DNA from: Gnetum montanum
Lineage: Eukaryota > Streptophyta > Gnetopsida > Gnetales > Gnetaceae
DNA: 64,000 bases
Direction: 5' to 3'
Assembly (NCBI GenBank): GCA_015680685.1
Contig: MNCI01001443.1
Coordinates: forward strand, 235,630-299,629
Under the pieces are notes generated by a model. It saw only the letters and a program-made list of their open reading frames with translations, was not told the DNA's origin and searched no databases. The first letter of the stretch is position 1. Every line of letters begins with the position of its first letter. Position numbers and translations under genes: made by a program. Of the stretch, positions 23,951 through 35,700 are shown piece by piece.

Positions 23951-26010
23951 CAATGTTTTTGAACCATTTTACCAGGTGCTTCGCTAAGTCACAATATGGT
24001 TGTAAGTGTTGGGCTTTACATGTGTAGACATCTGTGACTTGGTTTACAACCAATTGTGAATCCCCTCTGACTATGAGCCGTGTGATATCTGAAGCCAATG
24101 CTGTCGCAAGACCTCTAAGGAGACCTTCATACTCTGCTACGTTATTAGTACAATGAAAGTTGAAATGATAGGCAAAGGATCAGATCTCCCTGGAGGGATA
24201 GGTGATTACAGTGGCCACACTTCCTCCTCGATAGGTGGATGCTCCATCAAAGTTTAGAATGGCGTCATAATCTTGGTGAACTATGTCTATGGCACTTATG
24301 TTTTCATCTGGGAATTCTGGCTCTATAGTCACTTGATCACGTGTTGGTGATGTAGCCATCTGATCCGCTATGGCTTAACCTTTAACTGATGATTGCGCTA
24401 TGTAGTACAGGTCAAACTCGGCTATCATGGCTTTCCACCAGGCTATTCGACTCGTTTCATAGATGTTTCCTATTATGGCTCTTAGTACATTGTCCTTCCA
24501 AATTATGTAGACTTGATTATGGAAGAGGTAGTGTCGCCATTTCCTTAGAGAAAAGACCAAAGCTAAACATGACCTCTCCACATCGTTATATTTCTTTTCA
24601 TGGGCAACTAAGGCGTGGCTCAAGTAGTATACAGGGACTTCGGTTCCGTCGTCTTGTTTTTGGCACAACATAGATGCGATTGATGATTCTGAACTGGCAA
24701 GGTAGATATAAAACGGTTTGTTGTTTTGGGGTGGATAAACCGTAGGTAATCGAGCAAGTGCTGTTTTCATATTTTCGAAGGCTTCCTAGCACTGCGGAGT
24801 CCATTCGAAATGGACATTTTTACGTAACAGGTGGTTCATAGGTTTTAATTTATCTATCAATTTTTCTACGAAGCGCTTGATGAACTGTAATCTACCTTGT
24901 AGACCTCGAAGCTCGGTAAGGTTACTCGGGGGTTCCAGGTTTTTTATGGCTTTCACCTTATCGGGGTCTACTTATATCCCTGATTTAGAGGCTATAAATC
25001 CAAGAATCTTGCCTGTTTTGATGCCAAAGACACATTTTTTTGGGTTCAGTCTTAGCTCATATTTCAAACAACATTTTAAGACTAGGTCGAGGTCTTGTAC
25101 ATGTTGTTCGGTTGTCTTTGACTTAACCACTATGTCATCCATGTAATCATTAAGCGACCATAACATATAGTCACTGAAGATAAATGTTATGGCTCTTTGA
25201 TACGTGGCCCCAGTGTTTTTGAGACCGAAGGGCATCATGGTGTAGCAAAAAGTTCCCCATGGTGTCATGAAGGTAGTCCGAAGTTGGTGTTCAGGGTTGA
25301 TGCGGATTTGGGTATATCCCGAAAAATCATCCATAAAAGACAATAAGGCATGTCTGGCAGTCGAATCAACGAGTTGATCGATGCTAGGTAGGGGAAAGTC
25401 ATCTTTTATGATTGCTACGTTTAAGTCTTGGAAGTCGATGCATAAGTGAATGCTTCCGTTTTTCTTTAGGACGATGACCATGTTTGACACCCACTCGGCG
25501 TAATCAACAGCCCGAATGAAACCAGCTTGATAGAGCTTAGTGATCTCATTGTGAACTGCCAACGCCACCTCGAATCTAAGTTTTCACGCTTTTTGTTTTA
25601 CTGGTCTTAGTTTTGGATCAAGAATGATGTTGTGTTGGACAATTCTAGGATCTAGCCCGGGCATGTCCATGTAGGACCATGCGAACGCTTTCATGTTTTC
25701 CCTAAGCACATTCTGAATGTCTTGAGCCAAGTGCGGTTGTAATAGCGTGCTTAATTTTAATATTTTAACTTCCCCATTAGACATGGTAATGCGGGTTTCG
25801 GCTAACGGGTCTTCGATGATGTTTTCCGCTTCTATGTCAAGAAATTTTGTCATGCCTTGATAATCGTCTGTTGTTTGTTGTGTTGAGGCTATGACTGCAT
25901 CGTCTATCAACGAACTTAAATTGATGAAGTTTATGTCAATGTCCTGTGTAATGGTACCGTGTGGTCCGTCAATGGTTAACGGTGCGGTTAACTACAAGCA
26001 GTCCATTGCG
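23951..26010 (-). pseudogene. pol: Element A pol: reverse transcriptase, gypsy RNase H, archaeal-type RNase H
   Basis: In element sense from 26010: 'LTIDGPHGT' linker, 'AFAWSYMDMPGLDP' (25680), RT blocks 'SIHLCIDFQDLN', 'QIRINPEHQL', 'WGTFCYTMMPFGLKN', and the catalytic 'DYMDD' (about 25140). The gypsy RNase H follows ('FYIYLASSES', 'YYLSHALVAHE', 24710-24540). The second RNase H has 'NNVAEYEGLL' and 'RGDSQLVVNQ' (24150-24040). Broken by stops (for example after 'ASKSGI' near 24972 and 'SSVKG' near 24375) and by a frame change near 23940. RT positions align closely with B. Confidence 0.9.
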
Positions 26011-26134
26011 CTCGTCCCTATCAATAAACTGAGATTTGCGTGATCAAGAAGGGATTGTTCCATGTATTTTGTAAATTTTAAATGGTGTGTACGTGTATAA
26101 TGGTGGATTATTGTCACACCTGGACGCATGGCAG

Positions 26135-26275
26135 TTTAAGGCCATACCGAGCCATGAACGGATGAGGAGAATGGAAGTTTAAGGCTGTACTGGGCCATGA
26201 AAGGTAGTTTAAAGCTATACCGGGCCATCAACGGCAGTTTAAGGCCATACCGGGCCAATAGTCAGTTTAAATGTG
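26135..26275. repeat. GGCC hairpin repeats upstream of the antisense gene in A
   Basis: Four units of the form CAGTTTAAGGCCATACCGGG, each able to pair GGCC with its complement. Lies between the RT region and the antisense TATA box. Confidence 0.7.
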
Positions 26276-26454
26276 TAATGTGTGTAAAAAAGGGATCCAC
26301 AAAGGAACCAAGACGTAATAATTTTTGTTTTTAATTGATTTTTAGTTAATTTTTTTCATTTTTGGGGAAATTTTGACGAAAAATAGGCAAAAAGGTAAAA
26401 AGGAGCAATGGCGGCGTAAGCGGCGGCGGCGTCAGCGTCAGCGTCATTCGGCAC

Positions 26455-26462
26455 TATATAAA
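26455..26462 (+). promoter_or_regulatory. TATA box of the antisense gene in element A
   Basis: TATATAAA preceded by a GC-rich stretch (GCGTCAGCGTCAGCGTCA). Same position relative to exon 1 as in B. Confidence 0.6.
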
Positions 26463-26559
26463 GGGAAGGGGGGTCCATTTGTTTTCTATTTTGAAAGTGA
26501 CTGCGTAAAGCACGACCTGTGCTAGCGTAAGCGTAAACATGCCTCAGCGTAGATGCCGA

Positions 26560-27440
26560 AGACTGAACCCAGCGTAGACACCGAGACTTAAACTTCTCAG
26601 CGCCAGTGTATAGTTGCTCAGCATGAATGTAGATCGTCAGCGTAGACACTCTGCGATGACCTAACCATCACCGAAGAGACGGAGGCCATGCTATAGGGCC
26701 TGCCTAGGCCAAAGATGCCGGCGTGGCCCATGACGTCCCACAGGTAAGCGTTGATCCCTGCCTCTGTTATTGTTTCTATGCTTCCTAGTGTAGACGATCC
26801 CGGCGCATATGCCGAGCGTAGGGGGTTTACAAGGGTTTTCGGCGTATACGCCAGCATAACTGTGCAACGTAGACTGTGTTATCAGTTTTATTGGCGTCCT
26901 TTTCTGTGTTATTTGGCATAATTATGAAGCCTATAGACGTGCTTGTCCTCGGTGTAAATTGTGTTTTGCGACGGCGTATACACTGAGGGTTTGTTCAGCG
27001 TATATGCTATATGCATCTGGTTGTCTTTGGTGTGCTAGTTATCTTTCTAGCGTAGTCTGTTGACGCTGACAACGAGCTTGGGCGTATACACCAAGGGTTT
27101 CTCCAGCGTATACACTGTGCGTGAGGGGTTCGGGCGTCAGTGTAGACGCTGAGTTTTGTAGCATATACACTGAGTTTAAGTTGCGCTTTTATGCTAAGTG
27201 TTCAGTTCGCCTGGCGTATACGCTCTATGTTCAACGTATATGCTAAGTTTAAATCGTGCTAAGTGCTAGCAGTTTATTCGGCGTTCACGCTGCGTACAGC
27301 GTATACGCTGAGCATGAATCACGGGCGTATACGCTCTGTGTACAGCGTATACACTGGGCGTAAGTTGCATTTTTCGTGCTAAGTGTAGTTTGGCTGGCGT
27401 GTACACTGTGTTCGGTGTATACGCTGTGTGTGAACAGTTA
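26560..27440. repeat. GCGTATACGC-type repeats in the 5' part and first intron of aORF (A)
   Basis: Many copies of GCGTATACGC and variants (AGCGTATACACTG, GGCGTATACACC) at 26800-27430, with CAGCGTAGAC-type words in the 5' UTR (26520-26650). These are the same words as in the LTR U3 arrays. Confidence 0.75.
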
Positions 27441-28921
27441 GTCGATTTTTTTTATTTTTTTGCCTATTTGTGATGCAAACTTTCGTTTTATTGCAATTGG
27501 TTATAGGGACAACAAACGTTTTCTTATCGTGGTTGAACTTGTGAGGGTCTTAACGTGGGTTGGACCCATTGAGGATGGCGATCTTCCCCCAGCTCTAACC
27601 GTGGATAATAATGGGGTCTGGTTCAGGGAAGGCGCTAGCGAATTTCTGGCCTTCCTATTAGCCAATTTCAAGGTGGCTATGTGGTCACATTTGGCTGAAG
27701 TGACCGCACGAAGTGTGGTTGATGCAATGCTACCGAGGGCTGCAGAGGGCGTAATGGTCTTCATGGAAGACATTGACAAGGGCCTGTTTGTTGATGAGGA
27801 TGGTACTACTAGTAGGCCCCAGTCAACACGCCCATTAGCACGTGTGTTGGCGTTGCTGCCACAAGGGTTGGATTACATCAACAACACTCTGTTTATAGCT
27901 GCCCACGCGCACACCCTATTCCAGAATCCTCCTAGCACAGTGTACAGAATAACCAGGTAGGGCCATATAGATTCATTGCTTTGCCTATTTCCGTTTCATG
28001 TTGTTTTCTTATTTTCACATGCGTTTATTTGCAGGCCGAGGACCAACCTAGACGGGACCCTGATTGAAGACGAAGGGCTAGCCCTCGCTCACACAACTCT
28101 GGAGGCCTTTATGATGGCTCCCACTCTTCATGGGGTCGTACTGGCTCAGAATAAGGGTTCAATGGTCCGTTTTCATGAGCATTTTTCTAGGGCCTTTGTG
28201 ATGTGCAAAGCCCGTGGATGGCTCCATGAGGACTGGACAGATCAGGGACCGGTCTTCCCTCATAGTTTTGGCAGTACCTCCAAATCCACCACTAATGGTA
28301 AGTAATAGCATTTATTAAATTCGTTAGTGGATTTGTTCAACTGTTTGGGATCAGGCTAATACGGTCATCTTAATTTGCTTCAACAGTTGATGCACCCTAT
28401 AGTGGGGATCCCGTGACGATAGGCCGAACTGAAACGACTTTTTCAATGACATTCAGGGAGGTAGCAAAAGTGCAGAAGTGGCTGCGTAAGCATGCTCCAC
28501 CGTCCCTCACTTGTTTCTTAGACGATGTCGGCCTCCTAGAACTTTTCATGATGCCAAGCCCTGATGTCTCAATCCGGGAAATGATAGGGATCGTGGACTC
28601 TTTCAATGAGTCTGTCTCTCAGTATAGCACCTGGGTTAAGGGTGTAAAGGTGGTGTTTCATCTATCGCCTGTATTATTTTCTAACTTATTTGACATGCCG
28701 GCAGATGGCCTACCCATAGTGTTGGACAGGTCTCACAAAGAGCTCCAAACGATTCGTGAACTGGAGTCCTGGCTTGGCATGACAAAAAGCACCAAGGGGT
28801 TCCCAATGCAGGGGAAGGCAAAGGTTGTTGAGGTGAACGAACTGTATCCCCTGTTTCGAGCATGGGTGTTTCCCAAAACTCTTTCTCAGGTGTGGAGTTT
28901 TGGGGTGGAGGTGGTACACAT
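26640..28921 (+). pseudogene. Antisense spliced accessory gene (aORF) in element A, 5' part
   Basis: Exon 1 ends at 26743 (CAG|GTAAGC); it reads 'TITEETEAML', TAG, 'GLPRP' and has lost an in-frame ATG. Exon 2, 27507-27956, is fully open and encodes the FCP1-like domain: 'FLIVVELVRVLTW' (HAD motif I without its aspartates), 'GVWFREGASEFLAFLL' plus 'VAMWSHL', and 'YINNTLFIAAHAHTLFQNPP' where active enzymes have an acidic DD pair. Exon 3 is 28035-28297. Exon 4 starts at 28387 and is cut at 28921 by element B; it continues at 46374 in the same frame. All boundaries are GT-AG. Enzymatic activity is unlikely; a binding role is possible (inference). Confidence 0.82.
28917..28921. repeat. Target-site duplication CACAT, left side of element B
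   Basis: CACAT before the LTR at 28922 and again at 46369-46373 after the LTR ends at 46368. Confidence 0.92.
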
Positions 28922-30280
28922 TGTACCGCCCGAAATCGTCGATCCCTGGCTGGAAAGAAAAAATAGGGACCACGAGATCGCGGGACGAGCATAGACGACC
29001 CTACCTTCACCTGAGGGTGAGCTGGAATGCACAAAGCTAGGGCACCTTGGGTTGTCCGCACGCAGATTAGACAAGGATTTCCGCGAGTGCCACTGTAGTG
29101 TTATACGTTGGGTTTAGCATAAAATGTGTAACGGGCGTAAAACGGGCGAACAGTGAAAACGGGCCGTAAACAGTGTGGACTGCGTAACAGCGTAAACGAG
29201 GCGTATACAGCATAAATAGTGTGAATAGGGCGTAAACAGTTTAAAGCGTAAATAGGGCGTGTACAGCGTAAATAGTGTAAATAGGTCGTAGACAGCGTAA
29301 ACAGGGCATAAAGTGTAAATAGCGCAAACAGAGCGTAGACAGCGTAAAGCGTAAATAGGGCTTAGAAAGCGTAAAGTGTAAGTGTAGCGTAAACAACGTA
29401 AACAAGTTTAAACAGTGTAGACAAATGTAAACAGCGTAAACAATATGAGCGTAAACAGAATGTAAACTGTAACAATGATACTGTAAGAACACAGTTTTCG
29501 AGGTACTGATCTTAACGCAGTTGTGCGTGTACACAAGGCGGACATAAAGCCCCGGTGGGTGCAAGGAGGCGGTTGGTTCGCACGGTAGGTGGAGCGTAGA
29601 GACCGTGCTCAGCGTACAGGACTTCCAGCATGTGAGGGTTTCAAGCTCTGGTTTTACAGTGTAATTGCTCTGGGTCTGCTCTGGTAAATTTTTTCCGACC
29701 TTGAAAATGCGGAAAACTGGGCTTCTTATAGGGGAAGGGTTACCGGGAAAATCGGGTTGGGAGACACGTGGCATGTTGACTGGGCATGTACATTTTAGAG
29801 ATATGGTATACGCTGGGCATATACGCTGGACTTGCTGGGCGTGTGAGCTTGGATGGACGCTGGCGTATACGCTGGGCGTATACGCTGATGGATGCTAGCG
29901 TATACGCTGGGCATATACGGTGATGAATGTTGGCGTATACGCTGGGGCGTATATGCTGATGGATGCTAGCGTATACGCTGATGAATGCTGGCGTATACGT
30001 TGGGGCGTATACGTTGATGAATGCTGGCATCGACTTGCTTCAATTCTTGCTCCTTTTGCACCTGCTGAGTGTACATGAGGCGTGTATTCTGGGCGTCTGG
30101 CGTATATGCTGGGCATATACGCTAGGCATAGACGCCGGCACAACACTTGGTAAAAACCGAGTGTTTCAGTCCTCAAAATTGCCATGTGTGACTCCAAATG
30201 TAGCCGACGTTGTCTAAGGGTCACAGGGATCTGCTTCTTGTTGGACAAGTGCCAAACTTGAAATTTTTTGTGGTGTTTCA
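28922..30280 (-). repeat. 3' LTR of element B (1359 bp)
   Basis: TGTACCGCCC...GTGTTTCA, paired with 45001-46368. U3 (element sense) holds the GCGTATACGC array at 29800-30140. TATAAGAA lies at 29730-29723 on the minus strand. The downstream part (29110-29480) is packed with GCGTAAAC/AGCGTAAA words. Confidence 0.93.
29723..29730 (-). promoter_or_regulatory. TATA box in LTR B
   Basis: TATAAGAA on the minus strand, directly downstream of the palindromic array; the other LTR has it at 45809-45802. Confidence 0.55.
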
Positions 30281-30352
30281 TTGGCCCCTCTTTGTTGACG
30301 CTTGGAGGAATCGACCCGAGAAGCGTCGACAAAGAAGTGCAAAACACCACAA
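30268..30352 (-). promoter_or_regulatory. Polypurine tract and enclosing hairpin, element B
   Basis: Outer arms 30268-30278 (TTGTGGTGTTT) and 30342-30352 (AAACACCACAA) pair at 11 of 11. Inner arms 30290-30303 (CTTTGTTGACGCTT) and 30321-30334 (AAGCGTCGACAAAG) pair at 13 of 14 plus one G-T. The LTR end and the polypurine tract (AAAGAGGGGCCAA on the minus strand) lie between the two left arms. Confidence 0.8.
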
Positions 30353-31270
30353 GCAACTTGATAAAAGCTTTGTCCCTTGCCACTTAACTAGACGTCATCG
30401 TACCGTGTTTGGTAGTCTATGAGATTGAAAAAGGTGAGATTGGTAGTTGGTAAGAGAGAAGGGATTGTGGGGATTAGTGATTGTCCGAAGGATCATGCTG
30501 GGGAAATGGGATGCTCAGGTATGCAGCATGCTGGTCCTCGTCGATAGCCATTTTTTTTGGTAGACTCAGAATTTCAGCATGCGATACGCGTCCTTTGGCA
30601 GAACATTGCTCTTGGTTAGTGTTCAAGAGAGCTTGTTGTCAAGGCCAAAGCCACGGGGTGATGTTTCGCATTCTTTGGAGGAATAGCACCCTTCTTTCGG
30701 GAAACTGTAAGCGACGTGCCAAAGCCATGCAACAAGATGTTTCTTGATTACTTTTGACATGAGTACCTATTTTCAGGGCTGATGCCTTCCCGCCTAGGGC
30801 TTGTATGGGAAGTGCCAAGGGTCCCGTTTTTTTTTTTTTTGAACTGATTGTTCTTGTACTCATGTGCAAATATTATGTTTTGTGCGTTGCGACTGTTGTA
30901 ATGTTTTGCAGTGTGCAATATTTTGGTGAACGGATGGGGAATTTTCGGGGAATGGGAATGTACGGGTTAATGGTTTGATTCGGTCTTGCCAGGTGAATTA
31001 ATGGACATTGCTTCATCTTGCTGCCTACGATGAAATGCACTCTCGTACGAGCACCTCTGAGCGTCATCCTACAAACATAACTCCAAGGAGACAAGAAAAC
31101 CATGAGTGAATAAATGAGCTTAGATTTAAACCGTTGCAGGTGAATAAAAATATTGGGGGCAATTCTGATCACTGAGTGCGAATGTCGACGATGTTGATGA
31201 GATTATGTGCTGATGAGGGATGCAATGATTCTGATGAATGGATATGGCTGTGGAGTGAAGGGTCGGAGAT
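30353..31270. other. Non-coding 3' region of element B
   Basis: No gene seen. Contains a CTTCCC...GGGAAG inverted repeat (30785-30811) and a T run (30828-30840), both shared with A and C. Confidence 0.6.
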
Positions 31271-31274
31271 GAAC

Positions 31275-31720
31275 ATGCCAGTTTATAGTCTTGACGGACT
31301 ATCATGGGTTAGTTTTATGTCATAACCCGTTGGACATTGCTCGTTTAGCGTCATGGCGGACGGTACATTGCCAATTTCGAGTCTTAGTGGACCATGCAGA
31401 AACAAGCTAGTTTATAGTCTTAGCAGACTCTGATGGTTGTGACGGTGACATTTTACTATCATGCCAGAAGGATGCTAGTTTATCGTCATTGCGGACACTG
31501 CGGGGTATCAGTTTATTGTCATAATACCAGGATAATGGTGGTGTCAATTTTAAGTTGTAACCCAAGACTGTTCTGTGGTACCAGTTTATAGTCATAATCC
31601 AGAACTTATCTGTGGTATCAGTTTATAGTCGTGATTCCAGGACTAACTGTGGTATCAGTTTATAGTCATGATTCCAGGACTAGCTGTGATATCAGTTTAT
31701 AGTCATGATTCCATGACTAA
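31275..31720. repeat. AGTTTA short-hairpin array, element B
   Basis: About ten units, for example CAGTTTATAGTCTTGACGGA and ATCAGTTTATAGTCATGATT. Strongest example in the window; the last three units are near-identical (31619-31700). Confidence 0.8.
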
Positions 31721-31739
31721 CACATACCTAAGCTCAAAT

Positions 31740-33426
31740 TTATGTATAAAACGATTTCAGGAACAAGTGATTGGTTGGATTTTCAAATTCTTTTCCGTCC
31801 ATGTCAGCTAGCTTGAAAGCTCCGTTGTCGAATGCTTTGATGACCAGGTAAGGCCCTTCCCAGTTGACTGAGAATTTATCTGGGTGTTCTGGAACAGCCT
31901 TAAGCACGAGGTCTCCTTCTTTGATGGGGCGCTTACGAATGTCATGCCGATGTCGTTGCCGTTGTTATTTTGCTCATCGTCGAGGAGTCCAGAAAGCGTA
32001 GTTCATTATTTTGCTCATCGTCAATGATGCGTAGTTCATTATTTTGCTCATCGTCGAGGAGTCCGGAAAGCGTGATCCTTAGAGATGGTACCTGTAATTC
32101 TAAAGGTAAAATAGCTTCTGAACCGTAAACAAGACTGTATGAAGTTTTACCTGTCGAAGTCCGATGTGTAGTACGGTATGCCCACAACGCATACACCAGT
32201 TGTTCGTGCCATCTGCGTTTACTTTGGGCAAGCATCTTTTTGAGTATTGTGATGATTGTCTTATTTGTTGCTTCCGCCTGCCCATTGCTCTGAGGATAGT
32301 AAGGGGATGAAAATGAATGTTTGATCCCTAGACTATCACAAAACGTTTTGGTCTCGGCACTGCTAAATTTTGGCCCATTGTCAGTGATGATTGTCATGGG
32401 AATGCCAAAACGGGTCATAATGTTTTTGAGGATGAAGTGGCACACATGTTTAGAAGTATTTTTTCGAAGGGGCGCAGCTTCTAACCATTTCGTGAAATAT
32501 TTGGTTGCCGTTATGATAAAACCATGCCTGGCGGGAGATGTGGGTGTTATCGGGCCTATAAGGTCCAATCCCCACTTCTGGAAGGGCCATGTGATTTGTG
32601 TCGTGTGCAACCCATTTGGTGGGACATGGATTAGATTACTGTGTTTTTGACAAGTACTACATGTTTTGACCTTGGACAGACAGTCGTACTCCATGTGTGA
32701 CCAATAGTAGCCTAAGCGTCTTATTTTGGTTATCATTGCCTTCGGTGCAATGTGTTCCCCGCATATTCTGTCGTGTACTTGTTCAACAATTTTTTGGGCC
32801 TCGGTACTATTGATGCATGTCAACAGTATACGTTCGTAGGATCGGTGACATAATGTGTCTCCTATTAGTGTGTATTGTCTAGAACGTTTGCGTACTGTGT
32901 CCTTTTGTGCTTTTGTTAAATGTTGTGGCATTTCGCCGCGCAAAAGATATTCCTTTACATCATTGTACCATTCATTAGCGTGTGTTGTACTGACAGATGC
33001 GATTGGCAGCATGTCAAGAGTATTGGTTATGGGTTCGGCACAACTGGTTACGGAGCTCGGTAATGCGTGAAACATGTCAGGGGATATGTTTAAGGCCAAG
33101 GTTGCTAATGCGTCTGCAATGGTATTGTCATTCCTGGAGACGTGTTGGACATCAACGCTTTCGAATCGTTTAAGTAGGTGTTTAGCCAAATCACAGTATG
33201 GTTGTAAGTGTGGCTCTTTACATGTATAGACGTCTGTGACTTGGTTTACGACTAGTTGTGAGTCCCCTCTGACTACAAGCTGTGTAATGTCGGAAGTTAG
33301 TGCAGCTGCAAGACCTCTAAGGAGGCCTTCATACTCTGCTATGTTACTAGTACAATGAAAATTGAAGCGATAAGCAAAAGGTTTAATTTCCCCAGAGGGG
33401 TATGTGATTACAGTAGCAACACTTCC
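31740..33426 (-). pseudogene. pol: Element B pol: second RNase H and integrase
   Basis: Follows the TGA at 33429-33427 in the same frame. Archaeal-type RNase H: 'SNIAEYEGLL', 'RGDSQLVVNQ', 'NTIADALATLAL'. Integrase: finger 'VHDRICGEH' with 'CSTC', core residues in 'GLDLIGPI', 'TDNGPKFSS', 'NGQAEATNK', all intact. Near 31975-32075 a short tandem duplication of the 'LLDDEQNNELR' codons and a loss after it shift the frame; the true C-terminal part, ending 'NHLFLKSFYT' at 31740, lies in another frame. Otherwise well preserved. Acts on cDNA ends in the nucleus in the family. Confidence 0.88.
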
Positions 33427-35221
33427 TCCTCAAGAGGTGGATGCTCCATCGAAGTTTAGAATGGCATCGTAGTTATCTGGCACCGTATCTATTGCATTTA
33501 CATTTTCGTCTAGGAATTCGGGTTCTATTGTACCTAGATCCTGTGTTGGCGATGTAGTCATTTGATTTGCTATGGCTTGGCCTTTGACTGACGATTGTGC
33601 TACGTAGCGTAGGTCGAACTCAGCTATGATGGCCTTCCAACGGGCTATCCTGCTTGATTCGTAGATATTTCCAGTTATAGCTCTAAGTACATTGTCTTTG
33701 CAAATTATGTTAGCTTGGCTTTGGAAAAGATAATGTCGCCATTTCTTTAAAGAGAAAACTAAGGCTAAACATGACTTCTCTACGTCGTTGTATCTTTTTT
33801 CATGGGCAACTAATGCATGGCTCAAGTAGTATACAGGGACTTCAGTTCCGTCATCTTGTTTCTGGCAAAGCATAGACGCGATTGATGATTCTGATGTGGC
33901 CAGGTAGATGTAAAACGGCTTGTCATTTTTGGGTGGGTACATCGTGGGTAGTTGAGCGAGCGTCATCTTAATGTTGTCAAATGCTTCTTGGCATTGCAGG
34001 GTCCATTCAAAATGGACATTTTTGCGTAGTAGGTGGTTCATAGGTGTTAGTTTTTCTGTCAATTTTTCTATGAACCTCCTGATGAACTGTAATCGACCTT
34101 GTAGCCCTCGAAGTTCGGTTAGGTTGCTAGGTGATTTCAGGTTTGTAATGGCCTTAACCTTATCGGGGTCTACCCGTATCCCTGCTTCTGAGGTTACGAA
34201 TCCAAGCAGTTTACCTGTCTTGACGCCGAAGACGCATTTCTTTGGGTTAAGCCTTAGTTCGTATTTTAGACAACGTTTTAACACTAAGTCAAGATCCTGT
34301 ACATGTTGTTCTGACGTTTTTGATTTAACCACTATGTCATCCACGTAATCATTGAGCGAATGTAAGATGTAATCGCTGAAGATGTATGTCATCGCCCTTT
34401 GATATGTGGCCCCAGCGTTCTTGAGACCGAAAGGCATCATCGTGTAACAAAAGGTTCCCCAAGGTGTCATAAAAGTGGTTCGGAGCTGGTGTTCTGGATT
34501 AATACGTATCTGGTTATATCCCGAGAACCCATCCATAAAAGATAACAGGGCATGCCCAGCGGTTGAGTCAACTAATTGATCAATGCTAGGTAAGGGGAAG
34601 TCATCTTTTATGGTTGCTACGTTGAGGTCTCGGAAGTCAATGCATAGGCGAATACTTCTGTTCTTTTTTGGGACTATAACCATGTGTGACACCCACTCTG
34701 CGTAATCAATAGCCCTAATGAAACCAGCTTGGTAGAGCTTGGTAATCTTGCTACGAACTGCTAATGCCACTTCGGGCTTAACCTTTCGTGCTTTCTGTTT
34801 CACTGGCCTTAGTCTCGGATCAAGGATAATGTTGTGCTGGATGATACGAGGATCTAGTCCGGGCATGTCTGTATAGGACCAAACAAATGCTTTCATATTA
34901 TCCCTAAGCACGTTTTCAATATCTCTAGCTAGACGCGATTCTAGTAATGCGCTCAATTTTAGAATTTTAATTTCCCCATCAGGCGTGGTGATGGGAGTTT
35001 CGGTTAAAGGATCCTCGGTAATATTTTCGGCTTTTATGTCGAGGGATTTTTTCATACCCTCATAGTCGTTAACCGTTTGCTGTGTTGAAGCTATTATTGC
35101 ATTGTTTGTTGATGAGCTCGCAGATTCATGTCGATATTCCTTTCAACCTCGCCATATGGTCCATCAATAACCAACGGCTTAGTTAAGCACTTGCAATCCA
35201 TTAGGCTAGTTCCTGTCAATA
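33427..35221 (-). pseudogene. pol: Element B pol: reverse transcriptase and gypsy RNase H
   Basis: A 541-codon open frame (35055-33430) with all RT blocks: 'WSYTDMPGLDP', 'IRLCIDFRDLN', 'GYNQIRINPEHQL', 'WGTFCYTMMPFGLKNAGATY', catalytic 'DYVDD' (about 34340), then gypsy RNase H ('FYIYLATSES', 'YYLSHALVAHEKRYNDVE'). It ends with the start of the second RNase H ('LNFDGASTS') at a single TGA, followed by GGAGG, where a CGA Arg codon is likely ancestral. Upstream, 35221-35056 aligns with A in a broken frame. The sequence TTTATTGACAG at 35221 looks like a splice acceptor, as in Ogre-type elements. Best-preserved RT here. Confidence 0.9.
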
Positions 35222-35304
35222 AATATAGAGCTTGGTAAGATAGCGATGATCGTTTTATGTCTTTTGGCAATTTTTAGTGTATATGTATGATAGTGGATTA
35301 ACGT

Positions 35305-35365
35305 GACAGCGAACGGCAGTTTAATGCCTTACCGGGCAACGAACGACAGTTTAATGCCACAATTT
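35305..35365. repeat. Short GGC-type repeats upstream of the antisense gene in B
   Basis: Two units CAGTTTAATGCC...CGGGCAACGAAC, the counterpart of the GGCC repeats at 26135 in A. Confidence 0.55.
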
Positions 35366-35518
35366 TGCATTTTATTTAGTTTATGCATGTAATTTTTATG
35401 TATTTTTCAAAAAATTAAGGCAAATCTGAAAAAGCATGAAAAACGAGGCAAAAAGTAAGAAAAGTAAGAAAAACGGAGGGCGGCGGTAGTGTCAGCATCA
35501 GCGTCGGTGTCAGCGTGC

Positions 35519-35526
35519 TATAAAAA
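35519..35526 (+). promoter_or_regulatory. TATA box of the antisense gene in element B
   Basis: TATAAAAA, 182 bases before the exon 1 ATG at 35701, in the same GC-rich setting (GTCAGCGT...) as in A. Confidence 0.65.
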
Positions 35527-35574
35527 GAGGAAAAGGGGCTTCATTTGTCATTTGCAATCTAAGCGTGAGCATAA

Positions 35575-35700
35575 ACTGCGGCCGAACCCCAATGTAGACG
35601 CCGAGCGAAACACCAGCATAGACACCGAGCCAAACCCCAGCGTAGACGCCGAGCCAAACCCCAGCATAGACGCCAAGCAAACCCTAGCGTAGACGCCGAG
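35575..35700. repeat. 24-bp tandem repeats in the 5' UTR of aORF (B)
   Basis: Five units of CCCCAGCGTAGACGCCGAGC type. The open frame across them is periodic (NPSVDAEP) and is not proposed as a protein. Confidence 0.75.

Noticed and set aside
27507-27956. Host phosphatase gene
   Set aside because: The exon lies within element A at the same place as in B and E, and lacks the catalytic residues, so it belongs to the element.
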